Assembly: GCA_022575985.1 (NCBI GenBank) | Contig: JAKSXM010000237.1 | Coordinates: 4,296,501 to 4,360,500 of the forward strand | DNA from: Anagrus nilaparvatae | Lineage: Eukaryota; Arthropoda; Insecta; Hymenoptera; Mymaridae | Reading direction: 5' to 3' | Length of the DNA stretch: 64,000 bases | In this document: one piece after another, positions 44,701 to 55,839 of the stretch | Layout: each line of letters begins with the position of its first letter | Position numbering within the stretch: position 1 is the first letter of the stretch | Notes under the pieces: generated by a model | The model's database searches: none | The model's input: only the letters and a program-made list of their open reading frames with translations | Told to the model about the DNA's origin: nothing | Made by a program: the position numbers and the translations under genes

Positions 44701-47700
44701 TTCCAGGACTTGCAAGCATTATGAATAGGTTCGTAAAATCCTGTTATTATTAATTTAGGCTTAAATTGGACAATTTTTTGAAGTTCTATCAAAACTCTTT
44801 TAAAAGCTCTCGTTGTTGTTCGTGTCATAATTGCCCAAGCCATAGGGTATACCTAAAATTACATATACATATACCAGTAGACTTCATCGTAAGCGAGGGC
44901 GTATCATGTGGATTCAATATTATTTGCTATAGTAACTTATTTTATAAATCATTTCTTTTTTATTGTCTTTAGCTTTACTTATCACAATGATAGGCCCGAG
45001 TGTAATCGAGGGCGTTCGAAGTATTCACATGATGTTCCGTTGTTGATTTTTTTAAAACATGGGAAATGTTTATAGGGAGCAGTACCCCAGGAGACCTGGA
45101 AATCGAAAGGGGCAGGGTCAAATGGTCCCGATCCAGGAAAGGGTGGTAAAATAAGGCGATCAATTACAATAATTTTTTGAGTTTATACTCTAAAATTAAT
45201 AAGAGTTTTGGGACTTAGAACAATTCCAATTTCGCGACTTCTACTATATTATTAATTAAAGTAATAAATAGCAAGCATGTATTTTGATTTATATAAAAAA
45301 AACTAACATATACTTGTGTAAGAAATTAGCATATAATTGTTTAAATCAAATTTTTACCTTCCCGTACTTTTCAGCCATTACTGTCATAAATGCTTTGACG
45401 CCCAAAATGTTTGTTATGATATGTCGATAAAAATCGTTTCACTATTTGCGAATTCCTCAACTAATTTATTGTTGTAAAGCAATATGTGATTAAATTTCTT
45501 AGAAGAATCCACAATATCCGCTGTTAACTTTAGGGTGTTTGAATGATATTTATATTCCAGAAGAAAATTTTGATTTAGCAATTCTTGATGAAATATGTCA
45601 ATACTTTTGTATATTTGCTTCACTCCTTGAAATAATATATCGCTCTTCTTCTTAGATCTTCGGAAATTAACAACTGGAATTACTGCTAATCTAATTATGT
45701 AAAAATACATTAGTTATTACAATAGTAAGTTATTATTTCTCGTATTTATTCATTTGAATTTTATTATTATAATGCATTCAATTTTTAAAAAGTTATTTTT
45801 AAGAACTTTATTCGTTATTGTACATAAAATGAACAAAATTTAAAAATCAAACTATTTAAATTTTAAGAAAAATAAATTTATGTATCGTATAGCATGCATA
45901 CCATATACGCATTACAGTGGACCTAAAATTGGAATTTTACGAAAAACTTTGCTCCCCGGGTTTTTTTGCGAAGTTTTGGTCATTAAAAGTCCCCAGCTTC
46001 AAGGATTTTGCTTTTCAAAAACTCGTGTCTGTAAGCACCTTAATTTTTCCATTTAAATAACATAGGAATTTGGACTTTTAAGAATTTAAGCTTTCTAATT
46101 TTTTACAAAGGTTGCAAAATGTTTGGGAAACCTGGCATATAAATAGAAAGTACTATTTAAATATTTAATAAACGATAACTAACCTCAAGTAGCAAAAAAT
46201 AAATATTTTTAAAAATTCTACATTTTAATTACATGAAGCGATATTACTTTAAGGTCTACGAACGTCAGGATTTTTACCTATCGGCATCTTTGTCTTACAC
46301 ATGTATAAAAGTACGGATTGCAACTTCAAATAAATAAAAAAGTTTTTTTAATAATACTTAATTATTACAATTCAAAGCTTAAAAATAAATTCTATTAACT
46401 TAATTTTGGCATTAAATAAATTATTTATTATTTAAATAAAATAAATAAAAAAATAGAATAAATGACTCTACCTCAATAGCAGAATAAACGTTAATTTTTA
46501 ATACATTTTTTTAAGTAAAACCATAAACAATGACGGTCGATTGTAAATTTTAAGGTCTCTTTTTATTTATTAAGACTTTATTAATCAATTCATAAAAAAA
46601 ATATCTAAGTTTTGTATTTTAAATGATTTTTTTTCATTTTTTAAAATTCCCTATAAGAGCCTGTGTTACTTTATTTTTTATTTATTTATTTTCTTAAAAA
46701 CTGTTCGGTCAATTATAAAAAAAAAAAATAGTGTACAATTAAATTATATTTACTTTACTTTCTCCAAGTTTTAGCTTTTTTTTTGCATTTTACCTCGGAC
46801 GTTCGTAAGACCTTAAGGGGTATTTTTTTACGTTTATTACCGGTAAAATTGCTTAAAAATATTTGTTTTGGCAACTTCACGTTAGTTATTATTTTTTATA
46901 AATTTAAATAGTACTTTCCATCCATTAGCAGCTTTTCAAAACAATCTGCAAGCTTTGTAAAAAATTCGAAAGCTTAAAAGTCAAAATTCACAAGTTATTT
47001 TAATGGGAAACTTTAGGTGCTTACAGGCACGCGTTTTGATAAGCAAAAGCAAAACCATTGAAGCAGGGGACTTTGTGTGACCAAAAGTTCAATAAAAAAC
47101 CCGATGAGCAAAGTTTTTATTAAAACTCCAATTTTAGGTCTTAATATAAAATGGTAAATTTTCTTAATGGTAAATTTTCGATGAATTTGAAAAATTTAAA
47201 CTATAAAAATGGAATCGGAAGTTGCACAGAATAAAAAACATTTTTTTTGCTTAGTCCACGTGAAAATAAAACTTTCCTATATATAGGTTTTTATCAAAAG
47301 TGCTTGGGTTTTGAGATAATCAAGCTTTTTAAAATCCCTAAAAATCTAAAATCTGAAGAAAAAAAAATAATTTAGGAGCATCATCAATTTTTGGTCTAAA
47401 TTAATATTTTTCAAAAATTGAAAAAGGTTAAAAAGCATTAACATTTTAAACGTTGGTTAATAGTAAAGGATTTTAAATTAAAACATTGGTTCCATTATTG
47501 ATCCTTAAGGTAATTAAAAATTTAATTTTCAGAAGTTATAAAGGACGTTAAATATTATAATGTTTAGATATTATATGTGTGCATATAAATTTTTACCTGA
47601 GCAAGAAAAATATTTTTATTTCCAATAAATTAAATTATTTAAAAGGTAATTCTCGTGGATATCATATCATATTATTAGTCCAATAAATTTTCTATGTACA

Positions 47701-50700
47701 CAATTATTTTGATGTTACATTACACTTAAGAAAATAAGCACAATAAAATACTTACGAATTTGTACTTTTATTTATACTGGTGTTATAAGTTGCAAATTTG
47801 TCTTTGTTCCTTTTGTTGCTAGTTTTATTTTCCTTTAATTCGTGTTCTCTCTGGGTACATGCGTGCTCATTAAACTGGGGATGAATTTCATAAGATGTTT
47901 CGTTTATCAAAGTAAAAGAAAACCTGCAACCTTTCTTTATACACTCGTACCTAAATGTAAAAAAAAATATTTTTTATTATTATTTATGTTTAATTAAAAA
48001 ATGATAAAAGTAATATTTCGCTAATTGCAACTTAATTTTTTTTTTATGGTTCTTTGGATAATGCTTTTTGACCTAAACTTTACGTCTGTTTTCTTTTTCA
48101 TACATTCTCAAGCGTGAGGTATATTAATTTTGAAATCATGCACATTTAAGGCTGAGTCTAAGTAAGCGTTCGTATGCGAACGAAATGATTAAAATTTTTA
48201 AATGATTAAATTCATAATTTTAAAGCTGCGGAAAGTAAGCAAAAAATTTTCCACATTCTTAACATTTGTAAGACTTTTCACCTGTGTGAATTCTTTTATA
48301 CCTTGCAAAATTATTTGAATAATTATAAATTTAAAACCAAATTTTTACTTTGCGATACCCGGAAATTGGGTCAAAACATAATTCCATATCATTATAACAT
48401 TTTTTCCTTTTCTATAAAAATTTATTCGAAACTGTTAATAGTTAAAAACTTAATTATGACATAATTTACAGCTACTCGACAGCTATAAAAATACTAAAAA
48501 TTTATCGTAACATTATATTTTCAAATTAAATAACTAAAAAATATTAATTTACACGTTTCCCATAATTTTTTTTATATACAGTGTGACTGTATTTTAAAAA
48601 CAAGTAGGTGACAACTGTCAGTTGCCAAAATCATCAATTTGGCACTGAATATGAATAAAAATCACTCTTAAAACGTAAGAATTAGTCAAATAAAAGCGAT
48701 ATAACAAAAAATTTTTTTTTACTAATATTCGGGAGTCGTTGGGAGTCGTGATGATTGGAACCTTTCTAAACCCTTTTTAAGGCAATTGGAGTCGATTCTT
48801 GCCGAAAACAAAATTTTGTCAGGACTTCCGACTCCCGACTCACCAGTGTAGTAAAATATTTATAGTTTTAAAATGAAAAAAAAAATTTTGTTTAGGTACA
48901 GCTCTGTATTAAAATATATACATAAATTATAAATAAACCTAAAAAAAGTGTATTAGTATAATTATACATGGTTGTATTGTTAGTCAACGTTTGCAATTTA
49001 GTCAAAAAATCTTTAAAAAAGTGAAAAATTTGATTTCTCTATTTTTACTTATATTTTTTTTTTTTTTACGTATTAACGGGACGAACTAAAGTATTTTTTT
49101 TATGTTTTTATATAATTTATATTTTTTATACATTATTTAAGTTTAAAATATAAGTAAAAATGGAAAAATCAAATTTTTCATATTTTAAAAAATTTTTCAT
49201 ATTTTAAAAAATTTTTTGACTTAATTGCAAATGTTGACTAACTAACACATCTTTATACTGTATACAACCATGTATAATTATACTTATACACTTTTTTTAG
49301 GTTTATGTAACATTTATGTACATTTTTTAATACAGAGCTGTACCTAAAAAAATTTTTTTTTTTCAATAAAAACTATAAATATTTTACCTTTTTATGGTAA
49401 AAAATAGGTTTTTTTAGTTCATTCCGCAGCTAAAAAAATTTAAAAAAAAATTTTTTTTGATCTCGGTAGTCTATTATTTAGTATACACAAAAAGCATAAT
49501 TTTTTTTCATCAGAAATTGCGTTGAAGCCGATTTTTAGCCACGTTTTTTTTGTGCCACTGTGCGACTCGCGTTGCGTACTCCAGGCATTCAGTCGTAAAT
49601 TGGAAAAAGTATCCAAATAACTAAAAATCTAATGCAGCGATTTCTTCATTTTTCTTTCTGTTCATAAAAATTTTAATTTTCTAAAACACAACTTACATCA
49701 TACAGGTTATACTCGAGGTTATATAATTCAAAAAACTTTCTTTAATATTTAATAGATCTTTAAATAATTAAACAAGCATCTTTAAGTTTTGCTAACTGCT
49801 TTAAATACACAAAAATATGCGATGAATTTAATTCCGCTTTGTAATTCATAAATGAAGCAGAGTTGCATAAATTTAGTGGCAAATTTGGGTGCTACGTTCA
49901 AGGTGAGGTTAGGTTACATACCAACTAAAAAAACATAAGTGCACATATTTTAAATTTATAAATTTTAATTTTGTTGCTAACTTATTTATTATTAAAATTA
50001 TTATAAATTTTAAGTCCAAACTTTTTTAATAAAGCTATTTTGTAAAATAATTCAAAATAGCCATGGTGAAATTTTTTTAGGTATGGCACCTAACCTTAAC
50101 TTGAACTTAGCACCCAAATTTGCCACTAAATTTATGCAACTCTAAAATGAAGGGTTATTCCATGGATAAGTATCACAAAAAAAAGCAAGATCAAAAATAA
50201 TAAATTTCCTTCTTTTCGATAAAACGACTTAAAATAGATGATTCCTCGAATGTAAATATTTTTTATAATTTATAATTTATATTCATTTTTTTTATAATTT
50301 ATAAGATGGTTATGCTGTTTCAACGTTTTTTAGTTACATTGCAGTTTCAGCATGCTGTCCTCAGTCACCATTTTTTAAAGTTGCGTAAAAAAGTTTTTAA
50401 AAACGTTAATAAAAAAATAAAATAGGTTTTTTATTCGAATTGAGGGCGTTTCACGATTCGATATTTTTTGAATTAAATTAAAATTAAAAAAAAAAAATTT
50501 TAATGGAATTTGCTTTAGATTTTTTTTATTGTACTTTTTTAACTATTCTGCCCTACCGATTAAAAACAGAACTATATCCATATTTTAGGAAAATGTTTTT
50601 TGTATATGGGCTTAACCCTTTTAGGGGTTGTTTTTGCTAATTTAAGGGTAAAATATTAATTATTCATAAAAAATAACCTCCGACTCTTGATAAGCGACCC

Positions 50701-53700
50701 AAAAAACCTTCTTATACCAATTCTCGGCTAAATCTAGAAACTCAGTTTGTTAATATATCAAAATACCCCTTTCTGGGAATAGTTTAAGCAATTGTAAGGG
50801 TGTACCGAAAATATCTCCCGGAAAAGACTCCGATTTTCATTATCAGTGACCCAAAAAACATATACTAGAGCAAATCTCATGTTGAACAATGAAAATATAC
50901 CCTAAACCACGATTTGACTGGAGTACAAGCTGGAGTAATGCTTAAAAATGGCTCATTTAAAAATATTTTTAGTGTTATCAAAGTTTGATAAACAAGTACT
51001 ACTTGATTCTTTTTATTATTCATTCTTATTAGCAAATAATCAATTATTTAATAAAAATATTAATACACTATACAAATTAGTAAATAATTTTATTTACTGG
51101 CTAATTTATTAAATAACTACAATAATTACATTTTATTAAAAAATAAAACTTAAAGCATTTAATTTATTTTGTGAAAATCTTATATTGCTATGTATTGTAC
51201 CCTCGCGGGGGTACAATACCGACTCTTATAAGAGATAATAGCTCGTGTTTATAAGGACTGTCCATATATTACGTAACACAGCCCCTACCCTTTGGAGGAA
51301 AAAATAAGAATTTCACCTAACCCCCTCCCCTCTTTGTAAGAGCTTTTTTCGTATATTAAAGTAATTATAAGTTTTCTTTTAATTTTATTTTTTCAAAATC
51401 GATTTTTTGTTTTTTTATAATGATATCTTGAATAATAAGGAAGTTATAGAAGATTATGCGAGACACCGCTATAGGATTTAGACGTTTCACCGAAACTTTT
51501 ATCGCGTTTATCTCAGAACAACGTTTTTCGAATTAGCGTACACTATAACTCAAAAAATAATTAAGGTATCTTCCTAATTTTTTGGCTTCATTTTTTAAAT
51601 ATAATTATCTTCTAGATTGATCGAATGGATTTTCAAAAAAATTTGTCAATTTTTTTTTCGCAAAAAAACATGTGCCAAAAATTGCAATTTTTGAAAAAAA
51701 TTTAATAATTTTCAAAATTTTCCATTTTCCGAAGTTTGAATCCATCAATCTGGAAGAAAAATGTTTCACGAACATAAAAAATTTTGTTCGATATGTTTCG
51801 GAACAAGTTGGAGGCTGCAATTGTGCACTCCATAAAAAGTTAAGCCTAATTTAGAGCACCTGTACTCGGCGCCATTTTAGAAAAATAAATTTTTAGCAAC
51901 TCATAATCTAATCAAGTGCCAATTTTGAAAAAATTATCTCAACTATTTCTCAAGGGGCGGTCAACTCAAAGCACAGTAATTGTGCGCCTGGTGTGCGCCT
52001 GGAGTGCGACCAGTGTGCGCCAAATTTGCGAAGCATTCTGGAAGCGCTGCTAATATTTCTAATTGATTTAATAGGTAGGGAACAACATGTTTTATCAAAA
52101 AAACCTCCCGCGCACTCTCTTTTTAATCGTATAAATAAAATAAAAATATTTGCTTCTTTCGGAAGTCCTACAAAAGGCTTATAAGATTAAAAAGAGGGTG
52201 CGCGGGAGGTTTTTTTTGAAAAAACATGTTGTTCCCTACCTATTAAATCAATTTGAAGAATTAGCAGCGCTTCCAGAATGATTCACAAATTTGGCGCACA
52301 CTGGTCGCAAACTGGTCGCACTCCAGGCGCACACCAGGCGCACAATTAAAGTGCTCTGAGTTGACCGCCCCTTGCTATTTCTACCCGAAAACCTATCCAC
52401 AAAAAGTCATGTTTTTTTTTAATTCTAATTAGATCTACTACCTTAAATTTTAAATGAAAACAAAAAAAAATAATATAATATTAAAAGTAAATGTTACATA
52501 AGATATTTTCAAACCTCGTCCCGAGTAAGAAAAAATAAGAAAATCGAAACCCCTCCTCGTCTTCTTTTGTTTTACGTAATATATGGATTCCGAATAGGAG
52601 GTTCTTCTGAATATTCGTTCTTCTCCTGTATTTTTCGCGTTTAAAGACTTTTTTTTTTACTATCTACAGTTTTCCATATCAGGAGTGGAAAATTACGACA
52701 TAGTTTTTCACCAATGAAAAAAGCGTTACCAAAATAGTATACAAATTTTTGTTTTAAATTAATTAATAACATTATTAAATCAATTGAAACTGATATTGAA
52801 ACGCGTTTTTTTAAATATTTTAAAATCGTAAATAAAAACATAAAGCTGTTTTTTATCTGTAGGGCAGTATTTAAAGAAATATAGTTGAAAAATAAACTGT
52901 TTTTCCAAAAGACTTACTTTTTTTAAATGTTTTTCTATGCTTTCTAGACTAAAAATGAAAGAATCAAGAAGTTCTTATTTAAAAAATTTGCATTATCATA
53001 AAATATTAACAATATATTATAATTGATTTGTCAAATTAAGGAGTATCATTTTAAGGATACTAACATTACTATACCTTTGTAAAATTTTCTGCAGAAATTG
53101 TAGGTCAACTAGCGAGTCAACATTGAAAATAATGAAAAATTCTCGAAAATAGGTATTTCGCGCTTAACACAAGAATATTTCTCTCAATGCGATTTCAGAA
53201 ATTTTTGAGAAGAAAAAAATTTTTTTTAGTGATAAGGTTTTTGGCTATTTTCATTTAAAGTTTGGCAGAAATTTACATTTCCCCGCAAATCGAAACGGAT
53301 TCGAAAGATGTAACTAGAAATTCGAATTCTTTATCAAATTTTACAAAGTATTTTAGAAATCTTTAACGGTATTTAAAAAAATGGTGGCTGTGGAGAAAAG
53401 TTTTACAAAAAATTTTTAAAACAGCATAGTTAGAAGATGTATAAAATTCTGCAAATTAAGAGATTCATATGTTTTAAATCATTTTATAAAAAAAAGGAAA
53501 TTCTTGATCTTATAGATCTTGCGTATCGTTTTTATCCATGAAATTACCCTGAAAGATTTGAAATAAAAATTAGGAATTTTTTTTTAAACTGCATTTTACC
53601 AAATCCAGTATGACATATTGTAATTTTTTTCAAAAATATCCAAAATATAAATTTAAAATAAATTTCAACCAATTCTCGCAAATTAATAGAAATAATAAAT

Positions 53701-54447
53701 TCTTTCATTTGATACCAACATTACAAAAATTTATAATTGCGTTTTTGCTTTATGAAAAAAGAAAATTCGATAGATTAATAATTAATTTTGATTCTTTATA
53801 ATAGATAAACTTTTAATTCTTTTACATATAAATAATGTATCAAGACTCCCAGAAATTATAAAACCAGTCTTTAAAAAAAGTATGTTATTTACCATTTGAA
53901 TTCGTTTGTAACAGATTTGGACCTTTGTGTCCATATTTGGCAGTATTTGTCATAAAAAAACATGTTTATAAAAAAAATTCTTAAGTTTTAAGAGCTTTTA
54001 CTGCCTCATTGCTTACACTATATACATAACCGGGAGTTATTTCGAAAAAAAATAAAAATAATTGTAACGTTATTTCTTATGCTTTTATTTTAAGAATAAA
54101 ACCCCGACTACATTATGTTTTATTTTTTAAGTTACGGAATTATTTTGAAAAACAAACATTTTTTATTTTCGCTATAAAAATTTACGCTTTTAACCATTTT
54201 TGAAGAAATATTTAATTTTTTATACTAATTCAAACTTAAAGCATTACAAAATGATATCGATAAAGATATATTGATTATTGTCTATTGATGTATTGGGAAA
54301 AAAACTTAATTAACTATACAAAAATAAAAACAGAAATACTTACTTTTTACGGAGTGTGTCTTTTTTGTGAAATCTGTATCGTTGGAACCACATTCGACCA
54401 TCAATTATTGTTGGAAATTTCTCCCCATAATCAATATTGTCGTCCAT
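38409..54447 (-). CDS. FLYWCH zinc finger + MULE transposase-like gene, eight exons
   Basis: Exons, in order of translation: 54344-54447, 47756-47950, 45358-45690, 44658-44852, 43075-43425, 41752-41970, 39635-39912, 38409-38702. All junctions are GT-AG and phases agree. Exons 1-2 make a FLYWCH-type zinc finger, a DNA- or protein-binding fold. Exons 3-5 hold the RNase H-like core of a Mutator (MULE) transposase. Exons 6-8 are charged with lysine-rich clusters and end at a TGA/TAA-type stop. Genes of this pattern are common lineage-specific families in insects. Damage: apparent 1-bp deletions in exons 3 (near 45415) and 5 (near 43134), and loss of the second catalytic aspartate. Large introns (1.5-6.4 kb) filled with MITEs fit an old host locus rather than a fresh transposon. 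Confidence 0.75.
39635..39912 (-). CDS. Exon 7: acidic-basic linker
   Basis: Enters in phase 1 after ACTTTTAG. It reads VDRNKKIIIRNEEN, an acidic EEDSDTENYAFDFDMY stretch, a helical KRKNQQRKLLYEQLKASKD and a polar tail to GDIECN. It exits in phase 0 at GTAAAA. Confidence 0.65.
39920..41620. other. Intron 6, gene-free
   Basis: AT-rich intron sequence with short direct repeats of the type TTTCAAGCATTTGCTTGAAATTTCAAG near 40140-40230 and 41450-41570. The two clusters may be arms of a degraded inverted-repeat element. No gene seen. Confidence 0.45.
41752..41970 (-). CDS. Exon 6: charged helical region after the core
   Basis: A TTTATTTCAG acceptor gives phase 1 entry, compatible with exon 5. The frame reads NECNKLSGMSIEALQ, then EIEAKKTKILLNVQ, EDSEIKKASRGMKCIPPWG and SSYRDYKRF. 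It exits in phase 1 at GTATTA. No domain recognised. Confidence 0.6.
42086..42842. mobile_element. Foldback MITE, about 350-bp arms
   Basis: GGCTGCTCTTTTAATTTC at the left pairs with the inverse of GAAATTAAAACAGCAGCC at the right. Matching continues through CGTACGACCCTTA, GATATCATCCCCTAAATG and a central part with GTCGGTTTTTACATACAACCCC against its complement. It lies in intron 5 of the MULE gene. A related copy is at 44230-44470. Confidence 0.8.
43075..43425 (-). CDS. Exon 5: MULE core, third catalytic region, frameshifted
   Basis: Enters in phase 0 after ATTTATAG. It encodes LLALLPHDKIKDGFTYI, then RFLKYYNKKWV and MIFRTNDYF, followed by TAA. A one-base shift in the T5A4 run at about 43130-43138 continues as YHEIINGRIGNNLDTCRLL to a GTAAGT donor in phase 1. 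The catalytic glutamate of the (N)N-x-L-E motif is not visible at this break. Confidence 0.65.
44230..44470. mobile_element. Short copy of the GGCTGC foldback MITE
   Basis: GTGGCTGCCCTTTTAATATGGGACT pairs loosely with GGACTTCAGAAACAAAAACAGTAGCCCC at the right, and the interior has ATGATATCAAATAATCTAGGGGTTGTACG as in the 42-kb element. It sits in the intron between exons 4 and 5. Confidence 0.55.
44658..44852 (-). CDS. Exon 4: MULE catalytic core
   Basis: Exactly 65 codons in phase 0 between TTTTAG and GTACGT. It reads VYPMAWAIMTRTTTRAFKRV, then PKLIITGFYEPIHNAC and FGSMFHYAQ. In active MULE enzymes the middle motif is usually IITDFE; the aspartate is glycine here. The C...H-Y-A-Q end matches the family's zinc-like C/H pair. 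Confidence 0.75.
45358..45690 (-). CDS. Exon 3: N-terminal part of the MULE region, frameshifted
   Basis: Enters in phase 2 after ATAATTAG. It encodes VVNFRRSKKKSDILFQGVKQ, a helical part, then ETIFID, where the first catalytic aspartate of MULE transposases is expected. The frame then ends in TAA at 45414-45416, but a shift by one base continues as TNILGVKAFMTVMAEKYGK to the GTAAAA donor. A single base appears deleted near 45415. Confidence 0.65.
45920..47140. mobile_element. Foldback element, arms of roughly 400 bp
   Basis: GACCTAAAATTGGAATTTTA at the left pairs with TAAAACTCCAATTTTAGGTC at the right. Further matches inward include TTTTGGTCA...AGTCCCC, GTAAGCACC and AAGGTCTACGAACGTC against GACGTTCGTAAGACCTT. 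The interior has no transposase frame. Located in intron 2 of the FLYWCH-MULE gene. The target duplication is unclear. Confidence 0.75.
47756..47950 (-). CDS. Exon 2: zinc ligands of the FLYWCH domain
   Basis: After a CATTTAG acceptor the frame reads YECIKKGCRFSF, then EIHP and NEHAC, giving C-x4-C and two histidines as zinc ligands. Tyrosine stands in place of the usual tryptophan before the first cysteine. A lysine/asparagine-rich linker follows. Entry is phase 2 and exit phase 2 (GTAAG donor). Confidence 0.75.
48841..49562. mobile_element. CACAGTG-ended foldback element with CGACT duplication
   Basis: The left end CACCAGTG and right end CCACTGTG are near-inverse, and CGACT lies directly outside both (48836-48840 and 49563-49567). 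Inner arms of about 240 bp pair: AGGTACAGCTCTGTATTAAAA near 48894 against its complement near 49328, and AATTATACATGGTTGTAT near 48959 against its complement near 49260. The right terminal 120 bp is the sequence also found at 28346-28480. Confidence 0.75.
49858..50144. mobile_element. hAT-type MITE with perfect 8-bp target duplication
   Basis: Ends CAGAGTTGCATAAATTTAGTGG and the inverse CCACTAAATTTATGCAACTCTA. The 8-bp AAATGAAG flanks both sides exactly (49850-49857 and 50145-50152). Arms of about 60 bp continue through CAAATTTGGGTGCTACGTTCAAG. Length 287 bp. An 8-bp duplication and CAG end are hAT hallmarks. Confidence 0.85.
50590..50930 (-). repeat. Degenerate copies of the 142-bp repeat
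   Basis: GGGCTTAACCCTTTTAGGGG, GATAAGCGACCCAAAAAACC and TATCAGTGACCCAAAAAACA are inverse forms of blocks in the array at 24172-24735. At least two diverged units. Confidence 0.5.
51951..52374. mobile_element. hAT-type MITE with perfect 8-bp target duplication
   Basis: Ends CAAGGGGCGGTCAACTCAAAG and inverse CTCTGAGTTGACCGCCCCTTG; arms of about 190 bp run through GGTGTGCGCCTGGAGTGCG and AATAGGTAGGGAACAACATGTT to CCTCCCGCGCAC. The 8-bp CTATTTCT flanks both sides exactly (51943-51950 and 52375-52382). Total 424 bp, no ORF. Inserted in intron 1 of the FLYWCH-MULE gene. Confidence 0.9.
52385..54340. other. Intron 1 remainder, gene-free
   Basis: AT-rich sequence without recognised coding or repeat structure beyond simple A/T runs. 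The short ORFs here have intronic composition. Confidence 0.4.
54344..54447 (-). CDS. Exon 1: start and first half of the FLYWCH domain
   Basis: ATG at 54445-54447. It encodes MDDNIDYGEKFPTIIDGRMW and FQRYRFHKKDTLRK, the aromatic beta-strand part of a FLYWCH domain. It ends in phase 2 at a GTAAGT donor; exon 2 supplies the last base of a lysine codon. Confidence 0.75.
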
Positions 54448-55510
54448 ATTGTAACACTTAATTTTTAATTTTATTTATTTAATATTGTATACTCGAATCT
54501 TAAATCTCGCTTAAATTCAAAATAGGTTAGGATATTAACTTATTCAACTTTGTTTATAATTGATGTTAAATTTAAATTAGTAAAAATTACTTTTTTTAAA
54601 ATATTTATCACCTTTAATCTAATTTGCCTTTAAAGTATCACAATTCCAACATTTTGCACAAAAGAAGAAGAATTTACTGCACACCTTATCCCATATAATA
54701 TTAAAACGAAGCGAAACCGTAATTAATAATAAAGATATAAATACACAAATATGAAAAACCAAGTATTGTAAACGCATACACTTACTTATAAAGAAAATGA
54801 ACTTTATACTTCTTTCCTTTACATAATAATACAAACACAGAAATATTCATATGATAAATCAATTATTGAAAACGCATACATATACATATACAAAAAATTA
54901 ACTTTACACTTCTTTCCTTTATTTTAATAATTTTAGTAATTCTCCTTAATAACATAAGAATTGGAGGGGGAGTAGAGAAAGAAAGACGTATAAAGAAATG
55001 ACCAATGGGAAACGATTTAAAAATTTAAGTAAATAGTTCCGTTTCTTGTAATTTTATGGTTATATTATAAGTATAATAAATTACATCTCCGCAAAAATAT
55101 ATCTATCTTTTTTTGTTGTTACTGACCTAATCAATATTATAAAAAAAGCAGGAAATTCGTGCGTCTATTTTTTTAAACATAAATTAATATTACAGTGATT
55201 CGGTGTATTATTTTACTTGTATTTTTCATACAGTATATAAGTGTAATTAATTTGTGGACACAGAATAATTTCAAGGTTGTGAATGTTGAATGTCAATTTG
55301 ACGCCATTATTTGTTTCAATTGTGCTTAAAAGTTTTATTAGTAATTTTTTTGTTTCATTGGACGTCAGTGATTATTCAAAATTTATATAATTTATAAACT
55401 TCTTGAAGAACGCATTCTTATTTAATAGCGGAATTAAAAATTTTTTTTATCCAGCTTATTAATTAAAATATTCAAATAATTTTTATAAAAAGTTATACTA
55501 CCAAATAAAA
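54448..55510. promoter_or_regulatory. Shared region between two divergent FLYWCH genes
   Basis: The 1,063 bp separate the start codons of the minus-strand FLYWCH-MULE gene and the plus-strand FLYWCH exon, so both promoters must lie here unless a further non-coding exon exists. A diverged duplication of about 110 bp is visible: AAACGCATACA, AACTTTA(T/C)ACTTCTTTCCTTTA at about 54770-54825 and 54860-54925. No TATA box is clear enough to name. Confidence 0.45.
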
Positions 55511-55617
55511 ATGGAACAAAATAAATGGAAGAAAAATATTGCATATACTCTTGGTAAAGGACAAGGATATTTTATTAATGGCTTCAATTATCACTTAAAA
55601 AATTCTGCTACGAAACT
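55511..55617 (+). CDS. First exon of a second FLYWCH gene
   Basis: ATG at 55511 starts MEQNKWKKNIAYTLGKGQGY, then FINGFNYHLKNSATKL, the aromatic first half of a FLYWCH domain, and ends in phase 2 at a GTAAGT donor. The exon has the same length class, domain content and exit phase as exon 1 of the minus-strand gene at 54344-54447, so the two are probably old paralogues in head-to-head order. The second half of the finger is not visible within the remaining 8 kb of the window and may lie beyond, or was lost. An insertion of repeats downstream would explain a long first intron. Confidence 0.6.
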
Positions 55618-55839
55618 GTAAGTAAAATAATATTTTGTAATATTTATTGCATGAAAATTGAATAAGTTCTTCCTTTAAAAAATGTTGGTATCAGGACGAA
55701 ATAATTAATCGACAATTAATCTTAACAGCATTTATTGCTATATTGTTATAAAAGAAGTTATTATTGTGCATATATACGTGGAAAAATATGCATTTATTTA
55801 CCTTATATCTCTTTTACCTTTTACCTTATACTTAGGGAT

